Part shown: positions 58,646 to 64,000 of the stretch, one piece after another
Position numbering within the stretch: position 1 is the stretch's first letter
How the letters are laid out: each line of letters begins with the position of its first letter
From: Ostrinia nubilalis
Lineage: Eukaryota; Arthropoda; Insecta; Lepidoptera; Crambidae
NCBI RefSeq assembly: GCF_963855985.1
Contig: NC_087113.1
Coordinates: forward strand, 10,947,889-11,011,888
Reading direction: 5' to 3'
DNA length: 64,000 nt
Notes under the pieces: model-generated
The model's input: the letters and a program-made list of their open reading frames with translations, nothing else
Told to the model about the DNA's origin: nothing
The model's database searches: none
Made by a program: the position numbers and the translations under genes

Positions 58646-59039
58646 TAGACTATGTATTCAAATTAGCCTAACAAATGCGGGTGTGCGTTACACCATAGAC
58701 GAACGGCTCGGTCAGATAGATGGCGTTAGTATTTCCCAGGGCTGTGTAAAACAGTTAATAAATAAAGTCGCATCTAATGGATGAATAAAAAGAGTATTGT
58801 AAGATTCACCAGAAACGATGTAAGACACTAATCTAAAGAAAAAGTGTTATTTTGAAGCTGTAGCCTACTTAAACATTTTTTTTATTATACTTATTTTGTT
58901 CCTACCTAAACAAGACACCAATAGTAAACCAAAAACTTCGACATTAATTCTAAGAACCCATTTATTACTACCTACCTATTTTAGTACCCACTCGTACCTA
59001 CCTAAGTGATATCATTAAAAACTCAGATTTCTAGTCACA

Positions 59040-59760
59040 AAGTTACATAAATAATAATAATAATAATAATAAGCCCCGCAGGGCAGCTTTGTGGCGAGCT
59101 GTTGGTGAGTAGCGACACCACGGGGCCAGTTGTTAACCCGAGTGCTCCCGAGAGTCGGTCAAGACCCTCGTCTTCGGCTTGCCGAAGTGGAAACCGAGAG
59201 GGTCTGCAGGACTTTCACCTCTGGCTTGCCTTAACCGGCCGGCCAGAGTGGAGTCGCTAGAGCTATATGCTCCAGGGGTGGAAGTGTTAAAGGGCATAAC
59301 GCCGCGAGTAACCTCGGAGAAAGCGCAGCACACCTCTCTACACCCCTGAGCTGGTTGACGCCAATGTTGCCCCTCAGTCCGGTCTATACGACCCATGACG
59401 CCAGGGGGGGCCCATTTAGTCGCTGGCTAGTCACCGCCTGCCATTTTTTCAGTCCGAGACTATGAACCAGGCAGGTGACCCGTAGTCTCCATCCATAGCC
59501 CAGTAACCAGTCCATCCATCCTTCATCCATAACCCTAGTCCATTCTCCAATAACTGCAATAGCTCCTGTGCACAGGCTGGGGATGGTCTCTGGCTACATC
59601 CCATGATATAGTCCGAGACTAGATCCAGCATGTGCACCACTTTCACTTTTGTCGATTATTTTGCGCTTAAAACGGCCTCTACGTGTTGGATCTGTATCCC
59701 CACGCAAGCCTTATAAAGGACCGGGCCACTTTTGACCCGTGAGCTCCAAAGCGTACAAAC
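59040..59760 (-). mobile_element. LINE 3' UTR with TTA tail
   Basis: Starts with an (ATA/TAA)n run at 59050-59072 (the tail on the minus strand) and continues with GC-rich sequence (AAGCCCCGCAGGGCAGCTTT). It ends near GACCCGTGAGCTCCAAAGC, followed by another AATAATAAT run. GC content and the tail mark it as a LINE 3' UTR, probably R1/Jockey-like. Clade not certain. Confidence 0.6.
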
Positions 59761-59780
59761 AATAATAATAATAATAAATA

Positions 59781-61149
59781 TCCTTAGACATTTTACACTG
59801 CGCTTCTAGTCCCAAACTAAGCAAAGCTTGTACTATGGGTACTAGACAACGGATATAAACATACTTAAATACTTTTTTTTTTTGTAAATACATACTTAAA
59901 GTTCATACATGAAGTACGTATTCAAATTAAAATTATATATTTTGCGGAAATGGGTTTACATCAGTAGGTGTTGCAATTTTACAAAACGTACGAAGTCTCA
60001 ACTTTCAAGTTCCATCTTAGATGGCTTCCAGAATGATAACACAGTAGGTACTTTCATTTGTTTGATTTGCCGCCAAATTATAATAAATAGGACAAAATTA
60101 CACATATATAAAAAAATAAAGTACTCACCACTGCACCAAGCTCGTTCAGCCGCTGCTATGAAGACTCGTAACCAGCATTTTCACATCTGCAAGGAAAAAA
60201 GCTATTAATTTTATTATCCCACTTAACATCAGGTGCGATTGTGGTCAAATACCTGCCTCGTTATGCAGAAAAAAAAAATTGGGGAAGAGCTCAAGCCTAA
60301 AGACATGTTCTAATAAACTAAATTCTAGAATTAATCAACTTATACCGAAACTCTGAGCTCTCATTTTGTCACTATTTTTACAATATAAATAAGGTTGTGT
60401 TTTTAACTTTTTGGCCACTTTGGGTGTCACGAACTTATTCACGCTGACTGTACCAAAATGAAGCAATAAAGAACCTAATACATTTTCAAAGAGATTATTT
60501 ACAATAAAATAAGTGAGAAAAAATATACTTACCACGAAGTGAACGTAAGTAGGAAGTGAAGCGTTATAAGCCGCTTCGAGCATTTTCCGGAGTTAGCCAT
60601 CTGCAAAGAAGTAAAAATAATATCAATGGCAATTTATGTATGGTATTAACTTAATTGAACTCGGCTCGGTCGCAGCCGCGGGCAAAATATTATATCGGAG
60701 AGTCGCGAGAGCTCATAGAAAGTATCATCAATTAACTAGGACAATTATTACAAATTGTGACAATTTCTTAATTACTAGCTTTTCTTGCTTCGCTCGCGTG
60801 GAGTTCAGTTTGTTGTAGAATGACCGATTTACTTGATTTGGCCAATTAAAGGTGCGAGTTCGTAGCGACTCCACACAACAGCAGCAGACGACGTGTTACC
60901 GTGACACTACTTTTTATGTGATTCAATGAAATATGTAGTACTTTCAGACGAATGTGTCGCTATAGGCTCAGTCAATGTTTTGAGACATAAAAGGTCAGCG
61001 AGACTTCAGATATACTCCAGTGTGTCACCATGTGCGTCCACGCGCACTGTGAGACCTCATAGTAATGTTTGTGAATACGTCAGTGACTGAATTAAGCGCT
61101 AGAGCCATAGCCCAGCAACGGATGCTATTTCATAGAAATACACAGAAAC
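59781..61149. other. Non-coding stretch
   Basis: A dispersed-core remnant at 60773-60800 (ACTAGCTTTTCTTGCTTCGC) and a decayed MITE half at 61010-61080 (GTGCGTCCACGCGCACTGTG). No gene. Confidence 0.45.
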
Positions 61150-61265
61150 CAGTAATGTCGCGGTAAGTAGGTACCTCGATACGCGCGGCGCAGGACCGGT
61201 CTTTGTGGAAATGTTTGGGGGAGGCCTTTGTCCAGCAGTGGGCGTCATTTCTCTGAAACGAATGA
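61150..61265 (+). mobile_element. RTE LINE 3' end
   Basis: CGCGGCGCAGGACCGGTCTT through GGCGTCATTTCTCTGAAACG. Confidence 0.65.
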
Positions 61266-61585
61266 ATTCTCAGACGCAGCCCTAACTGTGGATCACTGCA
61301 TCAGTGCAGCAGACGGTTATCTGTTTACCCCGAGCCTATTTATCACAGAACGTTCCGAAACGCGCCGGACTTGGCTCACTGGCTTACATTAAGCCGCTTC
61401 GGCACCAAGTAACTTGGAGCAAGCTTAGGGTTGATTTAAACATCATTTGACATCGCTGTCTATGATACTTGAAGGCATAAAGATCTGCCAGACAAAGCAA
61501 TTTACAATTAACATTAAATATTTCACTATGTTTAATTTCAGTCAAGAAGGTATAAAACGAACTAAAGTCGTTGGCATCTCGAATG

Positions 61586-61835
61586 ATTATGAAGCTAGAG
61601 TGGCAATGGGCAGGGCACATAGTACGCAGGGCTGACGGCTGACGGGGCAGCAAGGTTCTGGAGTGTAGGCCATGTACTGGATGCGCAGCGTGAGAGACGT
61701 CAACCTACAAGGTGGACCGACGACCTCATAAGGGAGGAAGGAGCTGGATGCAGGCCGCAACCAACCAATCATTATGGAAGTGATTGGGAAGGTCTATGTT
61801 CAGCAGTGGACATCATGTGGCTGAAATGATGATGA
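61586..61835 (+). mobile_element. RTE LINE 3' end with GATGAT tail
   Basis: CTAGAGTGGCAATGGGCAGG through GTGGACATCATGTGGCTGAA and ATGATGATGATG. Frames broken. Confidence 0.72.
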
Positions 61836-64000
61836 TGAAAAGTTCAGTTTAATATTCCAGGAACTAGGTACTATGTGAATCCTATTGCAATGAATACCAA
61901 TTACTGAATAACCAATCAACTGCCATCGGTTAACATGTGTCACACGACGCATAGCGACGTCACTTGGTAACTTGGTAAGCAATAATTTTGAATTTGAATA
62001 GCGATTGAATACAAGTTTAGAGTCACGTGTAAATGACATACAGTTAGTGTACGTCCAATCAAAGCAATCGAGCTAACTGAAAAATGAGAGCGTACCGCTG
62101 GAGTCTCTCCATCCAATCACGCGCGTCTGTCGCACAAAGCGCCGCGGGTGCCCCGAAAACCTGCCGGGAAATTGAAACAGGGGCTATAGGCCAAGAGACA
62201 GGGTGCGAAAGTTTGTGGCTAACTAAAGATAACCAAAAAAGGAAATGCACTGAACTGTCGACTGTATTGTAGAAAATAATAAGAAATTCGAGGGTAGACA
62301 GCTACATATTCTATTTTCACAGTGAGGTTTTAAAATATTTTAACCTCCTTCTAGACTCGTAAAAATATAATATGTACTATCAACAAGTCATAATTTAAGT
62401 AGGATAATGGAAATAAGTAAGTTGGTACTTACATAATTACTGCTATGGCTCAGCGACTAAAAGTGTGTCTTGGCTTCAAGTAGATGTCGCCATTCAAGTG
62501 TTTTGTGCGGATGCGTCCACCACATCACCTCATCGGTTTCGGGGCCGGCCCACTGTCCGTCGACCAGTAGACCTTCCGAAATAAAAAAAAATAAAAAAGT
62601 GATGCAAATAACTATATCAACTTTGATCATCGATGATAATTCGATATCCAGACAAATACCGACTTTCCTAGAAAAAGCTCTTTACAAAAACCAAAGACTC
62701 AATAGCGCAAGTGCCTACACTATGCGGAAAACTGCACACTGAAGTATGGTCGACGCAGGGGTGGGGAAAGGAGAAAATAACCGAGATGGTGTTCACATTT
62801 AAAGACTCGGCCAATTTCCCGCAATGAGACTGACAGCACTGGCCCATTTATAGTCACGATGCAATGGTAGGGTTAATACTGGGACGTGTAAAAGTGCTTT
62901 TTAAAAGGCTATTTGCAAAAATAAATGAGTTTTTCAGAAATTAACTCACATGATATGAAATCTAAACCATAGCTTATAATATCAGTCGCATAATAGTGGT
63001 AGGGTTAATATTGGGACGTGTTAAAAGCCTACTTACATAAATAAGTTTTATGAGTCCTCCATCCCCTGGCCTACAGAGTGTAGGTACGCTTCGATTGACG
63101 AGCGCCGACACGGATGGCACTTGTCAAAGCCATTATTGCCTGCAAACAACCGCAAATTATTCGGAGGAAAACTTTGAATCTCACTCTTTATTACGCGATA
63201 AACTCGATTCCCGAAGAAATTCGCACCAAAAATCGGTCTTGTAAAGAAAATATGGTGGAATATTTCCCTACCTACCTACTAAACTAAAAATTATTCTGTC
63301 CCGAGCTTAATTTTGTGGCGGTAGTAGGTCTACCTACTCAAACTATAACATTTTCTAAAAGTAAAACTTGGTAGTTGGGCTTGCTTTAGTAGGTACGAAA
63401 GTAGACAAATCATGGATATTTTTATTTTATCAACTGATTTACCACTGATTTACACCAAAATCGGCAGTCTTTCTAGGTAGTTAAGGTAGGTATTCCATAT
63501 TATTAAACTACCTGCCTACTAAAGTGAAAATATTCCAAAATATAATTTTGTTGGTAGGTAGACAAATCATGATTTTTTTGATTATTATTTAATAAAACAC
63601 TGATCGAGTTTCAAATGTACTAATAATAATTTAAGAATAGGTACCATATACGAGTAAATACAAGTTCAACGAGAAACAGCCTACACGACTCATCTTACCT
63701 ATTTTACAAAATTCAAAAATATTGCTTTTCGCATCGCAAGGGATAGTCACAAAAATATAAAACTACAAGTAGTAATTATCAGTACATACCAAATTCCTCC
63801 ACGGCATTGATTTTTCCTTCAACACATTCTTGTAAAATACAATTTGCTCGCACGTTTTCCAGTTACAAAAAGTTCGTACGTAACACACATGGCCCAATTA
63901 TTTCACTAACTAAACACAAATAGTTCAAATGCGAGTAAAAGTTCGCGAAAATGTTCTAGAAATTAGCAAAATGCTCGCAACGCGGCGCGTGCACCGAAAA
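61836..64000. other. Non-coding right edge of the window
   Basis: LINE-tail pieces at 62826-62940 (GGGACGTGTAAAAGTGCTTT) and 62997-63045. A moderately GC-rich patch at 62075-62215 is open on both strands but has no recognisable product. Nothing further supported. Confidence 0.45.

Noticed and set aside
62059..62272. Overlapping frames on both strands in a GC-rich patch
   Set aside because: Open on both strands by composition; no domain, signal or splice evidence.

Overview
This is nuclear DNA from a moth or butterfly. It is AT-rich and intron-bearing, and it is densely seeded with interspersed repeats of lepidopteran type: 3' ends of RTE-type LINEs with GATGAT or CGAACGAA tails, the GCCCGCGGCTTCGCCCGCG dispersed core, (TTTGA)n-tailed LINE ends, many palindromic MITEs, tRNA-headed SINE-like units, and a Ty3/gypsy element of the CsRn1/Kabuki type. 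No prokaryotic features and no functional RNA gene were seen.

Genes (4.3-26.6 kb). Four plus-strand genes follow one another, each with a TATA box, a signal peptide and a very acidic middle. I do not recognise the family by name. All carry variants of one small module around NG-x-x-[YF]-x-C; in three of the genes a second Cys follows 13-14 residues later. Gene 1 (4351-5379) is intronless, with four one-Cys modules, each preceded by a dibasic site, and a Ser/Glu/His-rich tail. Gene 2 (6794-7302 + 13206-13269) has a furin-like RVKR site before its module. Genes 3 and 4 (15001-15659 + 22744-22869 + 23195-23267; 24564-25201 + 25895-26029 + 26464-26533) are tandem duplicates with two modules each. 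All five introns are phase 2. The exon structures were assembled by hand from splice consensus, frame and paralogue comparison.

Two recent LTR insertions lie inside introns of this cluster. Gene 2's intron holds an intact antisense gypsy element (7323-12719; identical LTRs, TSD AGTT, tRNA-Trp-type primer site, gag and pol joined by a -1 slip site GGGAAAT). Gene 3's first intron holds a 6.2-kb non-autonomous LTR element (15911-22152; LTRs identical as read, TSD GTTG) carrying a 1.1-kb tandem array.

26.6-64 kb is a transposon graveyard. It has a pair of ~3.8-kb repeat copies in inverted orientation (27420-32858 and 35016-38854), the left one invaded by a 1.7-kb TIR element with GC-rich cargo. 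Further on are a 504-bp foldback, a twin-primed RTE, a head-to-head tRNA-like palindrome, a foldback nested in another TIR element (48744-50605), a piggyBac remnant flanked by TTAA, a pogo-like remnant with a psq-type helix-turn-helix start, and many 5'-truncated LINE tails. No intact host gene was found there; one candidate terminal exon (56527-56681) and one weaker coding-like stretch are noted.
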